Below, piece by piece: positions 45,745 through 55,405 of a DNA stretch of 64,000 nucleotides. The stretch comes from Massilia sp. BSC265 (lineage in GTDB: Bacteria > Pseudomonadota > Gammaproteobacteria > Burkholderiales > Burkholderiaceae_D), in NCBI RefSeq assembly GCF_000740675.1, contig NZ_JPXI01000030.1, positions 62,001 to 126,000 of the forward strand. The letters are read 5' to 3'. The translations under genes and the position numbers were made by a program. A model generated the notes under the pieces. The model did no database searches, was not told the DNA's origin, and worked only from the letters and a program-made list of their open reading frames with translations. Positions within the stretch are counted from its first letter, which is position 1. Each line of letters starts with the position of its first letter.

Positions 45745-45978
45745 ATGAGCAAAGAAAGTATCCAGGAAGTCGTCCAGAAAAGCCTCGAGGACTATTTCAA
45801 CGATCTGGGCGAGCAGAAGCCGACGAACATCTACGACATGATGGTCCTGACGGTCGAAAAGCCGGTCCTTGAAGTGGTCATGACGCGCGCCGACGGCAAC
45901 CAGTCGCACGCTGCGCAGATGCTGGGTATCAACCGGAATACTTTGCGCAAGAAACTGCAGGAGCACGGGCTCCTCTAA
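45745..45978 (+). CDS. fis: DNA-binding protein Fis
   Basis: The 77-residue protein has the Fis helix-turn-helix at its end (GNQSHAAQMLGINRNTLRKK, then LQEHGLL). Fis bends DNA and acts at rRNA promoters, origins and recombination sites. Betaproteobacterial Fis is shorter than the 98-residue E. coli form, so this is full length. It lies 112 bases after dusB. Confidence 0.96.
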   Translation: MSKESIQEVVQKSLEDYFNDLGEQKPTNIYDMMVLTVEKPVLEVVMTRADGNQSHAAQMLGINRNTLRKKLQEHGLL

Positions 45979-46080
45979 AGCTCATTGCATGGCGTGGCCG
46001 TGCGTCTGGGCGCGGCCGGTTCGCCGTCCGCCGCCTTCGTCATCTGACGGGCGCAAGAATTTTCAACCACAGGCCTCACC

Positions 46081-47667
46081 ATGATCAAACAAGCACTGAT
46101 TTCCGTTTCCGACAAAACCGGCGTCCTCGACTTCGCGAAGGCCCTGGCAGCCCTCGGCGTCAACATCCTGTCCACTGGCGGCACCGCCAAGCTGCTGCAG
46201 GAAAATGGCGTGCAAGTCACTGAAGTCGCCGACTACACCGGCTTCCCGGAAATGCTCGACGGCCGGGTCAAGACCCTGCACCCGAAGGTGCACGGCGGCA
46301 TCCTGGCACGCCGCGACCTGCCGGAGCACGTCGCCAAGCTGGATGAGCACGGCATCCCGCAGATCGACATGGTGGTGGTCAACCTGTACCCGTTCCAGCA
46401 GACCGTCGCCAAGGACGAGTGCTCGCTGGAAGACGCGATCGAGAACATCGACATCGGTGGCCCGACCATGCTGCGCTCGGCGGCCAAGAACCACCGCGAC
46501 GTGGTCGTGATCGTCGACCCGGCCGACTACGGCGTGGTGCTGGCCGAAATGAAGGGCACCGGCACCACCGCCGGCCCGGTCAGCTACGAGACCAAGTTCC
46601 GCCTTGCCAAGAAGGTGTTCGCCCACACCGCGCAGTACGACGGTGCGATCACCAACTACCTGACCAGCCTGGGCGAAGACCGCCTGCATGCGACCCGCTC
46701 GGGCTATCCGCAGACCCTGAACATGAGCTTCGAGAAGGTCCAGGACATGCGCTACGGCGAGAACCCGCACCAGGGCGCCGCCTTTTATCGCGACCTGGTC
46801 GCCACCCCGGGCGCGCTGGCCAACTACCGCCAGCTGCAGGGCAAGGAACTCTCGTACAACAACATCGCCGACGCCGATGCGGCCTGGGAATGCGTCAAGT
46901 CGCTCGGCGGAATGCAGCAGCCGGCCGGCTGCGTGATCGTCAAGCACGCCAATCCGTGCGGCGTGGCGATCGGCGTCGATGCGCTGGACGCCTACACCCG
47001 CGCGCTGCAGACCGACCCGACCTCGGCCTTCGGCGGCATCATCGCCTTCAACGTCGACGTCGACGGCCGTGCGGCGGAGGCCGTATCGAAGCTGTTCGTG
47101 GAAGTGCTGATCGCACCGAGCTTCACCGCCGAGGCGCGCCAGATCATGGCGGCCAAGCAGAACGTGCGCCTGCTCGAGATCCCGCTGGGCGAAGGCCAGA
47201 ACGCCTATGACCTGAAACGCGTCGGCGGCGGCGTGCTGGTGCAGGCGCCGGATGCCAAGAACGTCGGCCTGGGCGACCTGCGCGTGGTCAGCAAGAAGCA
47301 GCCGACCCAGCAGCAGCTGCAGGACCTGATGTTCGCCTGGCGCGTGGCCAAGTTCGTCAAGTCGAACGCCATCGTGTTCTGCGCCAACGGCATGACCCTG
47401 GGCGTGGGCGCCGGCCAGATGAGCCGCATCGACTCGGCACGCATCGCCTCGATCAAGGCGCAGAATGCCGGTCTTTCCTTGACTGGTTCGGCGGTGGCGT
47501 CGGATGCCTTCTTCCCGTTCCGCGACGGCCTGGACGTGGTGGTGGATGCGGGCGCGACCTGCGTGATCCATCCGGGCGGCTCGATGCGTGACCAGGAAGT
47601 CATCGATGCGGCCGACGAGCGCGGCGTCGTGATGCTGTACACCGGTACCCGTCACTTCCGTCACTGA
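46081..47667 (+). CDS. purH: Bifunctional AICAR transformylase/IMP cyclohydrolase
   Basis: PurH performs the last two steps of IMP synthesis. The N-terminal cyclohydrolase (MGS-like) domain is visible in [20 protein letters not shown] and [13 protein letters not shown]. The transformylase domain shows [27 protein letters not shown] and the C-terminal [18 protein letters not shown]. At 528 residues it is complete. No PUR-box was recognised in the 100-base leader. Confidence 0.97.
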   Translation: MIKQALISVSDKTGVLDFAKALAALGVNILSTGGTAKLLQENGVQVTEVADYTGFPEMLDGRVKTLHPKVHGGILARRDLPEHVAKLDEHGIPQIDMVVVNLYPFQQTVAKDECSLEDAIENIDIGGPTMLRSAAKNHRDVVVIVDPADYGVVLAEMKGTGTTAGPVSYETKFRLAKKVFAHTAQYDGAITNYLTSLGEDRLHATRSGYPQTLNMSFEKVQDMRYGENPHQGAAFYRDLVATPGALANYRQLQGKELSYNNIADADAAWECVKSLGGMQQPAGCVIVKHANPCGVAIGVDALDAYTRALQTDPTSAFGGIIAFNVDVDGRAAEAVSKLFVEVLIAPSFTAEARQIMAAKQNVRLLEIPLGEGQNAYDLKRVGGGVLVQAPDAKNVGLGDLRVVSKKQPTQQQLQDLMFAWRVAKFVKSNAIVFCANGMTLGVGAGQMSRIDSARIASIKAQNAGLSLTGSAVASDAFFPFRDGLDVVVDAGATCVIHPGGSMRDQEVIDAADERGVVMLYTGTRHFRH

Positions 47668-47690
47668 TCCATCAGACGGAACCGCTCACC

Positions 47691-47821
47691 TTAGGGTGGG
47701 CGGGGGGAAACAGTCCAGTGGACTGTTTTCCCGCCCACGCGTTCAACCAGCTTGGGTATGGACGCATACCGGTTCTTTTGCTGTCGTTGAACGCGTGGGC
47801 GGCAAAGCCGCCCACCCTACG
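47691..47821. repeat. Composite GTAGGGTGGGCGG inverted-repeat element (BIME-like)
   Basis: Outer arms TAGGGTGGGCGG (47692-47703) and CCGCCCACCCTA (47808-47819) are exact reverse complements. A nested pair, CCGCCCACGCGTTCAAC (47731-47747) and GTTGAACGCGTGGGCGG (47786-47802), is also exact over 17 bases. A CAGTCCAGTGGACTG palindrome (47711-47725) sits inside. It occupies the purH-ruvC gap. Confidence 0.85.
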
Positions 47822-47898
47822 TGGTAACATTCGCCACGCACTGTGTTTTTGCACAGTATTTTTCCCACGAACACCGCGCAGCCGTATATCATTCCACA

Positions 47899-48435
47899 AT
47901 GATTATTCTCGGCATCGACCCGGGCCTGCGTACGACGGGGTTCGGCGTCATTGAAAAACACGGCACGAAGCTGCGCTACATTGCGTCCGGCACCATCAAG
48001 ACCGGCACGGAAGGCGCGCTGCCCCCGCGGCTCAAGGTCATCCTGAACGGCGTGGGCGAAATCGTCTCCGCCTACGGACCCACCTGCGCGGCCGTCGAAA
48101 AAGTCTTCGTGAACGTCAACCCGCAGTCGACCCTGCTGCTGGGCCAGGCGCGCGGCGCCGCGATCACGGCCCTGGTCGGGGCCGACCTCGACGTGGCCGA
48201 ATATACGGCCGTGCAGGTCAAGCAGGCCGTGGTCGGCACCGGCAAGGCGGCCAAGGCCCAGGTCCAGGATATGGTGTCGCGCTTGTTGAAGCTGCCGGGC
48301 CTGCCTGGCACCGACGCCGCCGATGCCCTCGGCGTGGCGATCTGCCACGCTCACAGCATCGACACGCTGTCCCTGGTCGGCGCCCTGTCGCCCACGACAA
48401 GCACGCTGCGCATGAAACGCAGCCGCCTCGTTTAA
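47899..48435 (+). CDS. ruvC: Holliday junction resolvase RuvC
   Basis: RuvC cuts Holliday junctions symmetrically. The 178-residue protein starts [19 protein letters not shown] with the first catalytic Asp. VEKVF carries the Glu, and [16 protein letters not shown] the last two acidic residues. The open frame extends upstream to 47821, but family homology begins at 47899. It heads ruvC-ruvA-ruvB. Confidence 0.97.
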   Translation: MIILGIDPGLRTTGFGVIEKHGTKLRYIASGTIKTGTEGALPPRLKVILNGVGEIVSAYGPTCAAVEKVFVNVNPQSTLLLGQARGAAITALVGADLDVAEYTAVQVKQAVVGTGKAAKAQVQDMVSRLLKLPGLPGTDAADALGVAICHAHSIDTLSLVGALSPTTSTLRMKRSRLV

Positions 48436-48461
48436 GCGTTGAAGAAAAAAAGGAACACACG

Positions 48462-49040
48462 ATGATCGGTCGTCTCTCCGGAATCCTGCTTGAAAAAGCG
48501 CCGCCGCACGTGCTGGTGGACTGCAATGGCGTCGGCTATGAAGTCGACGTGCCGATGAGCACCTTCTACAACCTGCCGCACACCGGCGAAAAGGTGGTGC
48601 TGTTCACCCATCTGGTCGTGCGCGAGGATGCGCACCTGCTGTTCGGCTTCGGGACCGCCTCCGAACGCGCGCTGTTCCGCCAACTGATCAAGATCACCGG
48701 CATCGGTGCGCGCATGGGCCTGGCTATCCTGTCGGGCATGACGGTGGCCGACCTGTCGCAGGCCGTCACGTTGCAGGAAGCCGGCCGTCTGGTGAAGATC
48801 CCGGGCATCGGCAAGAAGACCGCCGAGCGCCTGCTGCTGGAATTGAAGGGCAAGCTGGGCGCCGACATCGGCGTGGTCGGCGGGGTAGTGCGCGACGATG
48901 CGCAGGCCGACGTGCTCAATGCGCTGGTCGCTTTGGGGTATTCTGACAAGGAAGCACTCTTCGCGACCAAGAACATGCCGGCCGGGTCGAGCGTTTCCGA
49001 CGGCATCAAGTTCGCACTCAAGGCACTGTCCAAAGCATAA
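48462..49040 (+). CDS. ruvA: Holliday junction DNA helicase subunit RuvA
   Basis: RuvA is the tetrameric junction-binding subunit. The 192-residue protein has the OB-fold start ([20 protein letters not shown]), two helix-hairpin-helix motifs ([36 protein letters not shown]) and the C-terminal RuvB-contact domain. Its stop lies two bases before the ruvB ATG. Confidence 0.97.
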   Translation: MIGRLSGILLEKAPPHVLVDCNGVGYEVDVPMSTFYNLPHTGEKVVLFTHLVVREDAHLLFGFGTASERALFRQLIKITGIGARMGLAILSGMTVADLSQAVTLQEAGRLVKIPGIGKKTAERLLLELKGKLGADIGVVGGVVRDDAQADVLNALVALGYSDKEALFATKNMPAGSSVSDGIKFALKALSKA

Positions 49041-49042
49041 GC

Positions 49043-50110
49043 ATGAGCATCCAGACCGACAATTTCACCGAGCACCGCGTGATCGACGCGGCGCCGGCCT
49101 CGCCCAACGAGGAGGCGATCGAGCGCGCCTTGCGCCCCAAGCAGCTGGACGAGTACGTCGGCCAGGCCAAGATCCGCGACCAGCTCGAGATCTTCATCAG
49201 TGCCGCGCGCAAGCGCCGCGAGGCGCTCGACCACACGCTGCTGTTCGGCCCGCCGGGCCTCGGCAAGACCACGCTGGCGCACATCATCGCGCGCGAGATG
49301 GGCGTCAACCTGCGCCAGACTTCGGGGCCGGTGCTGGAGCGTCCGGGCGACCTGGCCGCGCTGCTCACCAACCTCGAGCCGAACGACGTGTTGTTCATCG
49401 ACGAGATCCACCGCCTGTCGCCGGTGGTCGAGGAGATCCTGTACCCGGCGCTCGAGGACTACCAGATCGACATCATGATCGGCGAGGGCCCGGCCGCGCG
49501 TTCCGTGAAGCTCGACCTGCAGCCCTTCACGCTGGTGGGCGCCACCACCCGCGCCGGCATGCTGACCAACCCGCTGCGCGACCGCTTCGGCATCGTCGCG
49601 CGCCTCGAGTTCTACAACGTCGAGGAGCTGACCAAGATCGTCACCCGCAGCGCGGCATTGCTCGAAGCCCCCATCAACGAGGAGGGCGCGCGTGAAGTCG
49701 CCAAGCGGGCGCGCGGCACGCCGCGTATCGCCAACCGCCTGCTGCGCCGCGTGCGCGACTACGCGGAAGTGAAGGGTACCGGCGAGATCACCGTCGACAT
49801 GGCCGACCGCGCCCTGAAGATGTTAGATGTCGACACCGTCGGCTTCGACGTCATGGACCGCAAGCTGCTGGAAGCGGTGCTGTTCAAGTTTGCAGGAGGT
49901 CCGGTGGGCATCGGCAACCTGGCGGCGGCGATCGGCGAGGCGGCCGACACCATCGAGGACGTGCTCGAGCCCTACCTGATCCAGCAGGGCTACCTGCAGC
50001 GCACCCCGCGCGGGCGCATTGCCACGCCGCTGGCGTATCAACACTTCGGCGTCACCGCGCCCCGCATCAGCCCGACGGGCGATCTCTGGGATAACCTCCC
50101 TCCCGGCTAG
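49043..50110 (+). CDS. ruvB: Holliday junction DNA helicase subunit RuvB
   Basis: RuvB is the AAA+ motor for branch migration. The 355-residue protein has Walker A ([13 protein letters not shown]), Walker B ([10 protein letters not shown]), sensor 1 ([11 protein letters not shown]), the Arg finger (PLRDRFGI) and the C-terminal winged helix ([13 protein letters not shown]). It completes ruvCAB. Confidence 0.98.
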   Translation: MSIQTDNFTEHRVIDAAPASPNEEAIERALRPKQLDEYVGQAKIRDQLEIFISAARKRREALDHTLLFGPPGLGKTTLAHIIAREMGVNLRQTSGPVLERPGDLAALLTNLEPNDVLFIDEIHRLSPVVEEILYPALEDYQIDIMIGEGPAARSVKLDLQPFTLVGATTRAGMLTNPLRDRFGIVARLEFYNVEELTKIVTRSAALLEAPINEEGAREVAKRARGTPRIANRLLRRVRDYAEVKGTGEITVDMADRALKMLDVDTVGFDVMDRKLLEAVLFKFAGGPVGIGNLAAAIGEAADTIEDVLEPYLIQQGYLQRTPRGRIATPLAYQHFGVTAPRISPTGDLWDNLPPG

Positions 50111-50118
50111 ATCCGGTA

Positions 50119-50134
50119 CATGACAATTGTCATG
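50119..50134. promoter_or_regulatory. Perfect 16-bp palindrome CATGACAATTGTCATG
   Basis: The site is its own reverse complement. It lies 81 bases before the amidohydrolase ATG and just after ruvB. The operon it precedes encodes a DesR-like response regulator, a candidate ligand for the site. A terminator hairpin lies between it and the gene, so its working position is unclear. Confidence 0.5.
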
Positions 50135-50140
50135 ACAAAC

Positions 50141-50170
50141 CGATGGCGCCTGCTTCTACCGGCGCCATCG
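50141..50170 (+). terminator. Terminator after ruvCAB
   Basis: CGATGGCGCC (50141-50150) pairs perfectly with GGCGCCATCG (50161-50170), followed by TCGTTTTC. Confidence 0.75.
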
Positions 50171-50214
50171 TCGTTTTCGCATACTGGCTTCACATCAACC
50201 CAAGCGAGGAAGGT

Positions 50215-52008
50215 ATGAAGCCCATTGCCCTGAAAGTCCTGTCCGCCGCCGCCGCCCTGTTGCTGGCTGCCTCCGCCCATGCCGCTCCCACCCTGGTCCA
50301 GGACGTGCGCGTCTTCGACGGCGAGCGCGTGCACGAACGCCGCTCGGTCCTGTTCGACAAGGGCGTCATCGTCGACGCCGACTTCCGCGGCCCGGCGCCC
50401 GTCGATGCGCGCGTCGTCGATGGCGCAGGACGTACTCTGCTGCCGGGCCTGATCGACGCCCACACCCACGCCTTCCGCTTCCACGAGCTGCCGGTGCTGT
50501 TCGGCGTGACCACCCAGGTCGACATGTTCACCGAGGTCGGCATGATGAAGAAGGCGAAGGGGGAGATGGCACGGGGCGGCAACCACCGCCATGCCGACCT
50601 GTTCTCGGCCGGCACCCTGGTCACCGGCCCGAACGGCCACGGCACCCAGTTCGGCATCCCGATCCCGACCATCACCGGGCCGGAACAGGCCCAGGCCTTC
50701 GTCGACGCCCGCATCGCCGAAGGCTCGGACTTCATCAAGATCGTGATGGAGGGCGGCTACGGCTTCAAGCCGCTCGACCTGGCGACCGCCAAGGCCGTGA
50801 TCGATGCGGCCCACAAGCGCGGCAAGCTGGCCGTGGTCCACATCGGCAACGAAAAGGATGCGCGCGACGTGCTGGAGGCCGGCGCCGACGGCCTGGTCCA
50901 CCTGTTCCCGGGCGACGCAAAAGACGCGGAAGGACTGGCGCGGCTGGCCGCCAGCCGGAACGCATTCGTGATCCCGACCTTCGCCGTGCTGGAAAGCATG
51001 GCGGCCTGGCGCGGCGACGACCTGCTCGCCGACCCCGCCTTTGCCGGCCTGCTCGACAAGGATGGGCAAGCCCCGCTCAAGGCGCGCTACGGCACCAAGG
51101 AACGTGGGGCGATGCTGGCGGCGCCCAAGCGCGTCACCGCCGCGCTGGTGAAGGCCGGCGTGCCAGTGCTGGCCGGCACCGATGCCGGCAATCCGGGCAC
51201 CCAGTACGGCATCAGCATGCACCGCGAACTGGCGGCCCTGGTGGAAGCCGGCCTGAGCCCGGTGCAGGCCCTGGCGGCCGCCACCAGCGCGCCGGCCAAG
51301 GCGTTCAGGCTGGGCCAGCGCGGCCGCATCGCCAAGGGTTACAAGGCCGATCTGCTGCTGGTCGAGGGCAACCCGGCGCTCGATATCAAGGCCACGCGCC
51401 GGATCGCCGAAGTCTGGAAGGATGGCGAGAGCGCGAACGGGCTGCGCGAGGACCAGCGGCGGCAGGTGGCGAAGGCCGCCCAGCCCGGCGCGAAGGCGCT
51501 CGCCTTGCCGCCCGATGGCCGCATCAGCCAGTTCAGCGACAAGCGCCTGGCCAGCCCCTTCGGCATGGGATGGGGACCGTCCACCGACAGCTTCGCGGGC
51601 GGCAAATCGTCCGTGAAGCTGGCGGCGCAACCGGCGCTGCCGGACGGCCAGGTGCCGCTCGCGATCGATGCCAAGGTGGAGCCGGGACTGCCCTTTGCCT
51701 GGGCCGGCGTGGCCTTCATGCCGGGAGCGCAGCCGATGGGGTCGGTGGACCTGAGCAGTGTAAAGCTGGTGCGCTTCCGGACGCGCGGCGACGGCAAGAC
51801 CTACCAGCTGATCGCCATGTCGCAGGGTGTGCAGATTCCGGGCGCGAAGAGTTTCGTGGCCGGCCCGGAGTGGCGTGAAGTGACGGTGCCTTTCAGCGAA
51901 CTCAAGGGCATCGATCCGGCGGCTGTCACCATGTTAGGATTCAATGCGGGCCCGCAACCGGGCGACTACCGCTTCGAGATCGCCGACGTGCGCCTGCTGG
52001 CGAACTGA
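50215..52008 (+). CDS. Exported amidohydrolase with C-terminal CIA30-like domain
   Basis: A signal peptide (MKPIALKVLSAAAALLLAAS) precedes an amidohydrolase domain. The metal ligands are in LPGLIDAHTHAF, the later histidines in VVHIGN and LVHLFPG, and the last Asp in VLAGTDAGNPGTQYG. The final roughly 150 residues form a beta-sandwich reminiscent of CIA30/CBM11 domains (KLVRFRTRGDGKTYQLIAMS, LGFNAGPQPGDYRFEIADV). Such enzymes hydrolyse N-acyl or cyclic amides, perhaps a dipeptide. GAGGAAGG precedes the ATG. It heads a likely operon with the two-component pair. Confidence 0.88.
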   Translation: MKPIALKVLSAAAALLLAASAHAAPTLVQDVRVFDGERVHERRSVLFDKGVIVDADFRGPAPVDARVVDGAGRTLLPGLIDAHTHAFRFHELPVLFGVTTQVDMFTEVGMMKKAKGEMARGGNHRHADLFSAGTLVTGPNGHGTQFGIPIPTITGPEQAQAFVDARIAEGSDFIKIVMEGGYGFKPLDLATAKAVIDAAHKRGKLAVVHIGNEKDARDVLEAGADGLVHLFPGDAKDAEGLARLAASRNAFVIPTFAVLESMAAWRGDDLLADPAFAGLLDKDGQAPLKARYGTKERGAMLAAPKRVTAALVKAGVPVLAGTDAGNPGTQYGISMHRELAALVEAGLSPVQALAAATSAPAKAFRLGQRGRIAKGYKADLLLVEGNPALDIKATRRIAEVWKDGESANGLREDQRRQVAKAAQPGAKALALPPDGRISQFSDKRLASPFGMGWGPSTDSFAGGKSSVKLAAQPALPDGQVPLAIDAKVEPGLPFAWAGVAFMPGAQPMGSVDLSSVKLVRFRTRGDGKTYQLIAMSQGVQIPGAKSFVAGPEWREVTVPFSELKGIDPAAVTMLGFNAGPQPGDYRFEIADVRLLAN

Positions 52009-52026
52009 CACCACCGTCCTCACGAC

Positions 52027-53139
52027 ATGAACAAGATCAAACAGGTGCTGGCGGGACCGTGGGTCCCGCCCGAGCTGGGCAAGATGCCGTACTTCTGGCT
52101 GCTGAGCCTCGGCTACCTGGGCTGGAAGTACTTCTACGTCACACCCGGTCCTCTCGAGCTGTCCCTGCTGGCCCTGACGCTGGCGGTCTTCGTGCCGCTG
52201 TATTTCGCCAGCTACTGGGCACGCGGTTGGCAAGTCCTCGCCTGCATGGGCGCGGGCTGCCTGATCGGCGCGGTCTGGGCGCGCTGGAACGTCGGCGCCG
52301 CCACGTTCTTCATCTTCGCCTGCGCCATGGCGGCCCGCTTCACGGACTTCCGGCGCGCCATGCTGGCGATCGGGGGCGTGATTGCCCTTGGACTGCTCGC
52401 GTCCCTGCAGGTCAGGCACGGGCAAATGCGCTTCATCTTCCTGATGCCGCTCCTGACTGCCGGACTGCCGGTGGGCATGGGCGCCTTCATGGATGCGCGC
52501 CTGCGCCGCTCGCGCCAGGAGCTGGTGCGCAAGCAGGAAGAGGTCGAGCACATGGCAACCATCGCCGAGCGCGAGCGCATCTCGCGCGACCTGCACGACC
52601 TGCTCGGGCATTCGCTCTCGCTGATCGCCCTGAAGGCCGAACTGGCGCGCAAGCTGGTGCACCGCGATGCCGAGGCGTGCGCGCGCGAAGTCGGCGACAT
52701 CGAAACCAGCGCGCGTCAGGCACTGGCCGAGGTGCGCGCCGCCGTGACGGGCTACCGCGAGAAAGGCCTGGCCCACGCGCTGGCCGGCGCACGCGCCAGC
52801 CTGGCGGCGGCAGACGTCCGGCTGGAAGAAAAGGTGGAACGCTTCGCGCTGGCGCCGGCCGCCGAGAACGTGTTGGCGCTGGCGCTGCGCGAGGCGGTCA
52901 CCAACGTGGTGCGCCACGCCGGCGCGCGCCGCTGCAGCGTGTCGCTCGTCCTCGAACACGGCGTGGCCGTGCTGCGCATTCTAGATGACGGCCGGGCGCG
53001 CAGCGAGGCCGACATCCGGCACGGCAACGGCTTGAGCGGCATGCGCGAGCGCGCCCAGTCGCTGGGCGGCAGGCTGGCGCTGCGCGCCCGGGCCGGCCTC
53101 GAACTCGAACTACGTGTTCCTGCGGGAGTATCTACATGA
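52027..53139 (+). CDS. DesK-like sensor histidine kinase
   Basis: This 370-residue kinase has five or so N-terminal membrane helices (about 20-150) and a linker coiled coil. The HisKA_3 dimerisation helix carries the phospho-acceptor His190 in ERERISRDLHDLLGHSLS. The ATPase domain has REAVTNVVRHAGARR and GNGLSGMRERAQSLGG. The DesK type senses membrane state in Bacillus. It starts 18 bases after the amidohydrolase and overlaps the regulator start. Confidence 0.93.
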   Translation: MNKIKQVLAGPWVPPELGKMPYFWLLSLGYLGWKYFYVTPGPLELSLLALTLAVFVPLYFASYWARGWQVLACMGAGCLIGAVWARWNVGAATFFIFACAMAARFTDFRRAMLAIGGVIALGLLASLQVRHGQMRFIFLMPLLTAGLPVGMGAFMDARLRRSRQELVRKQEEVEHMATIAERERISRDLHDLLGHSLSLIALKAELARKLVHRDAEACAREVGDIETSARQALAEVRAAVTGYREKGLAHALAGARASLAAADVRLEEKVERFALAPAAENVLALALREAVTNVVRHAGARRCSVSLVLEHGVAVLRILDDGRARSEADIRHGNGLSGMRERAQSLGGRLALRARAGLELELRVPAGVST

Positions 53140-53741
53140 TTCGCATACTGCTGGCCGAAGACCAGACCCTCGTCCTCGGCGCAATGGCCGCGCTGCTCAG
53201 GCTCGAGCCGGACTTCGAGGTCGTCGGCGCCGCCACCAACGGCAGGGAAGCCCTGGACATGTGCGAGCGGCTCCTGCCCGACATCGTCCTGACCGACATC
53301 GAGATGCCCCTGATGACCGGGCTGGAGCTGGCAGCGCAGCTGAAGGAGCGCCGCCTGCCGGCCAAGCTGATCGTGGTGACCACCTTCGGGCGCAGCGGCT
53401 ACCTGCGCCGCGCGCTGGAGGCCGGGGTGCGCGGTTACCTGCTGAAGGATGCGCCGGTGGATTCCCTGGGCGTGGCGATCCGCGCGGTGCATGGGGGCGG
53501 ACGTGCGATCGCGCCCGAGCTGGCGCTGGAGAGCTGGAGCGGCGGCGAGGACCCGCTGACCGAGCGCGAACGCCAGGTGCTGCGCCTGGCCGGCGAAGGG
53601 CGCGCCAGCGCCGACATCGCGCGCCAGGTGCACCTGTCCGAAGGCACGGTGCGCAATTACCTGTCCGAGGCGATCAGCAAGCTGGGCGCCGCCAACCGGG
53701 TCGAGGCCTACCGCATGGCGCGCGACGCCGGCTGGCTGTAG
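53136..53741 (+). CDS. DesR/NarL-like response regulator
   Basis: The 201-residue regulator has a receiver domain with Asp54 in DIVLTDIEMP and the switch Lys in YLLKDAPV. A LuxR-type helix-turn-helix (LTERERQVLRLAGEGRASAD, then LSEGTVRNYLSEAISKLGA) follows. Its ATG overlaps the kinase stop (ATGA). It probably regulates its own operon; the palindrome at 50119 is a candidate site. Confidence 0.95.
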   Translation: MIRILLAEDQTLVLGAMAALLRLEPDFEVVGAATNGREALDMCERLLPDIVLTDIEMPLMTGLELAAQLKERRLPAKLIVVTTFGRSGYLRRALEAGVRGYLLKDAPVDSLGVAIRAVHGGGRAIAPELALESWSGGEDPLTERERQVLRLAGEGRASADIARQVHLSEGTVRNYLSEAISKLGAANRVEAYRMARDAGWL

Positions 53742-53781
53742 CGCGTGCGTCGCCGCGGCCCGCGCCGGCCGCAGCTTGCCG

Positions 53782-54204
53782 TCAGAGGTGGTGTACCACC
53801 GGCAGGCGCGATTGGCGGCGTTCGCGGGCGCGCACGCGGCTCGCGCTCGGTTCCTGGAGCATCAGGAGGGCCAGCGCGAGCGACACGATCAACGTGAAGC
53901 CGAGCAGCGCCCCGCTCAGCCACAGGGCGGTCGGTTCGGCGCTGCCCCACAGGATCGCGCTGCCTGCCACGAAGGTGACCAGCAGCACCAGGGCGGACAG
54001 GCGGCCCAGCGCTGGCGAGCGTTTGATGCGGTGGCCGGCCATGCCGATGAAGAAGAAACTCGATGCAGCAAGCAGCATGGCCGCCAGCAGGGCGGTGGAA
54101 CGCGACAGTTCCAGCGTGGAGGCGCCGTTCGGGAACAGCACGACCGGTGGCGTCACCAGCACCAGGACGCCTGCCAGCAGGCAGGCGAGACGCAAGAAGA
54201 TCAT
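53782..54204 (-). CDS. Small membrane protein of unknown function
   Basis: The 140-residue protein has four predicted membrane helices (LACLLAGVLVLVTPPVVLF, ALLAAMLLAASSFFFIGM, LSALVLLVTFVAGSAILW, and SGALLGFTLIVSLALALLML) and a basic C-terminus. I recognise no family. It is convergent with the response-regulator gene, 40 bases from its stop. Confidence 0.7.
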   Translation of the reverse strand: MIFLRLACLLAGVLVLVTPPVVLFPNGASTLELSRSTALLAAMLLAASSFFFIGMAGHRIKRSPALGRLSALVLLVTFVAGSAILWGSAEPTALWLSGALLGFTLIVSLALALLMLQEPSASRVRARERRQSRLPVVHHL

Positions 54205-54310
54205 TCGGCTTTCCTCGTATTTAATTGTTGTAAGAACAACTCAGCAATAAGCGAAGATAGCGAAAATGCAATTTCTGCGGCGCGCGAATGGAAGGCCCGG
54301 TATGGAACGC

Positions 54311-54652
54311 TCAGTGACGCACGCTTGTCGAGAACAGGTTGATGACCGCCACCCCCGCGATGATCAGCCCGAGCCCGGCGATGGCGGGCAGGTCGAGGCG
54401 CTGTCCGTAGACGAACCAGCTGATCACGGAGATCAGCACGATACCGACCGCCGACCAGATCGCGTAGGCGATCCCGGTAGGGAGTACGCGCAGGCTGAAG
54501 GTCAGCAGGTAGAAGGACAGGGCATAGCAGCCGACGGTGACCAGGCTGGGAATCGGCCGCGTAAAGCTGTCGGAAGCCTTGAGCGCCGTGGTGCCGATGA
54601 CTTCCGCGACGATGGCGAAGGCGAGGTAGAGATAGGCCTGGGTCTGGGTCAT
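54311..54652 (-). CDS. Small multidrug resistance (SMR) family transporter
   Basis: The 113-residue protein has four membrane helices and the SMR signatures. The essential Glu17 is in FAIVAEVIGTTALKAS (Glu14 in EmrE). GIAYAIWSAVGIVLISVISW is the second signature. EmrE-type members expel quaternary cations; SugE/Gdx types export guanidinium, and I cannot separate these with certainty, though IGTTALKAS favours the EmrE side. Confidence 0.92.
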   Translation of the reverse strand: MTQTQAYLYLAFAIVAEVIGTTALKASDSFTRPIPSLVTVGCYALSFYLLTFSLRVLPTGIAYAIWSAVGIVLISVISWFVYGQRLDLPAIAGLGLIIAGVAVINLFSTSVRH

Positions 54653-54758
54653 GCGCCCATCTTACAACCGGGCCAGGCGCCGGCCATGATGCGGCAGCCG
54701 TCGCACGACCATGTGATTGCGAATCATGGTGCCCGCCTGATGCTGCCGCCCCGGTGGA

Positions 54759-55205
54759 TTACTGCTCGCGGACCCAGGTCTGCGAACGGCCGAACATCGG
54801 CGCGCCGATGTAGCCGCGCACTTCCAGCTTGCTGCCGTTGTCCTTCAGCGCCGCCTTGCTCTTGTAGGTCTTGCCCTTGGACGGGTCGAGGATCTCGCCG
54901 CCGGTGTACTCGTTGCCGTCCTTCCTGAGGCCCGAGAGGATGGTCATGCCGACGATCGGCTGGTCCTTGCGCGCGCCTTCGCAGGCGGTGCATTTCGGGT
55001 TCTGGTCCTGGTCGGCCGGGCGGAACAGTTTTTCGATCTTGCCGGTCAGGACGCCGTTGTCTTCGGTGATGCGCACCAGCGACTTCGGCTTGCCGGTTTC
55101 GTCGTCGATCGTTTTCCATACGCCTGCCGGCGAGGCGTTTTGCGCCATGGCTGCGGGCATCGCGAACATCATGGCAATCAGGCTTGCCTTCATCAGTTGT
55201 CGCAT
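54759..55205 (-). CDS. DUF2147 family secreted protein
   Basis: A signal peptide (MRQLMKASLIAMMFAMPAAM) precedes the DUF2147 beta-barrel: SPAGVWKTIDDETGKPKSLV, KIEKLFRPADQDQNPKCTAC, GGEILDPSKGKTYK and LEVRGYIGAPMFGRSQTW. Function unknown; members are periplasmic. At 148 residues it is full length. The frame continues upstream to 55340 without homology. Confidence 0.92.
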   Translation of the reverse strand: MRQLMKASLIAMMFAMPAAMAQNASPAGVWKTIDDETGKPKSLVRITEDNGVLTGKIEKLFRPADQDQNPKCTACEGARKDQPIVGMTILSGLRKDGNEYTGGEILDPSKGKTYKSKAALKDNGSKLEVRGYIGAPMFGRSQTWVREQ

Positions 55206-55405
55206 CTTGGTGTCTCCAGAATCGTTATTGGTACCGCAGAGTGTAGCAAACACTTCCTGCCAAGTGGATGGCGGAATCCGAGGATGTCCTCCAATTGCCA
55301 TGACCCGTGCGACATGGGTGTCTTGACAATTTTGCGACACTTGATGACATTCTTCCCATTTTCATGCCGATACAATGCCGCTTTTTCATAGAGGATCCGT
55401 CTACC

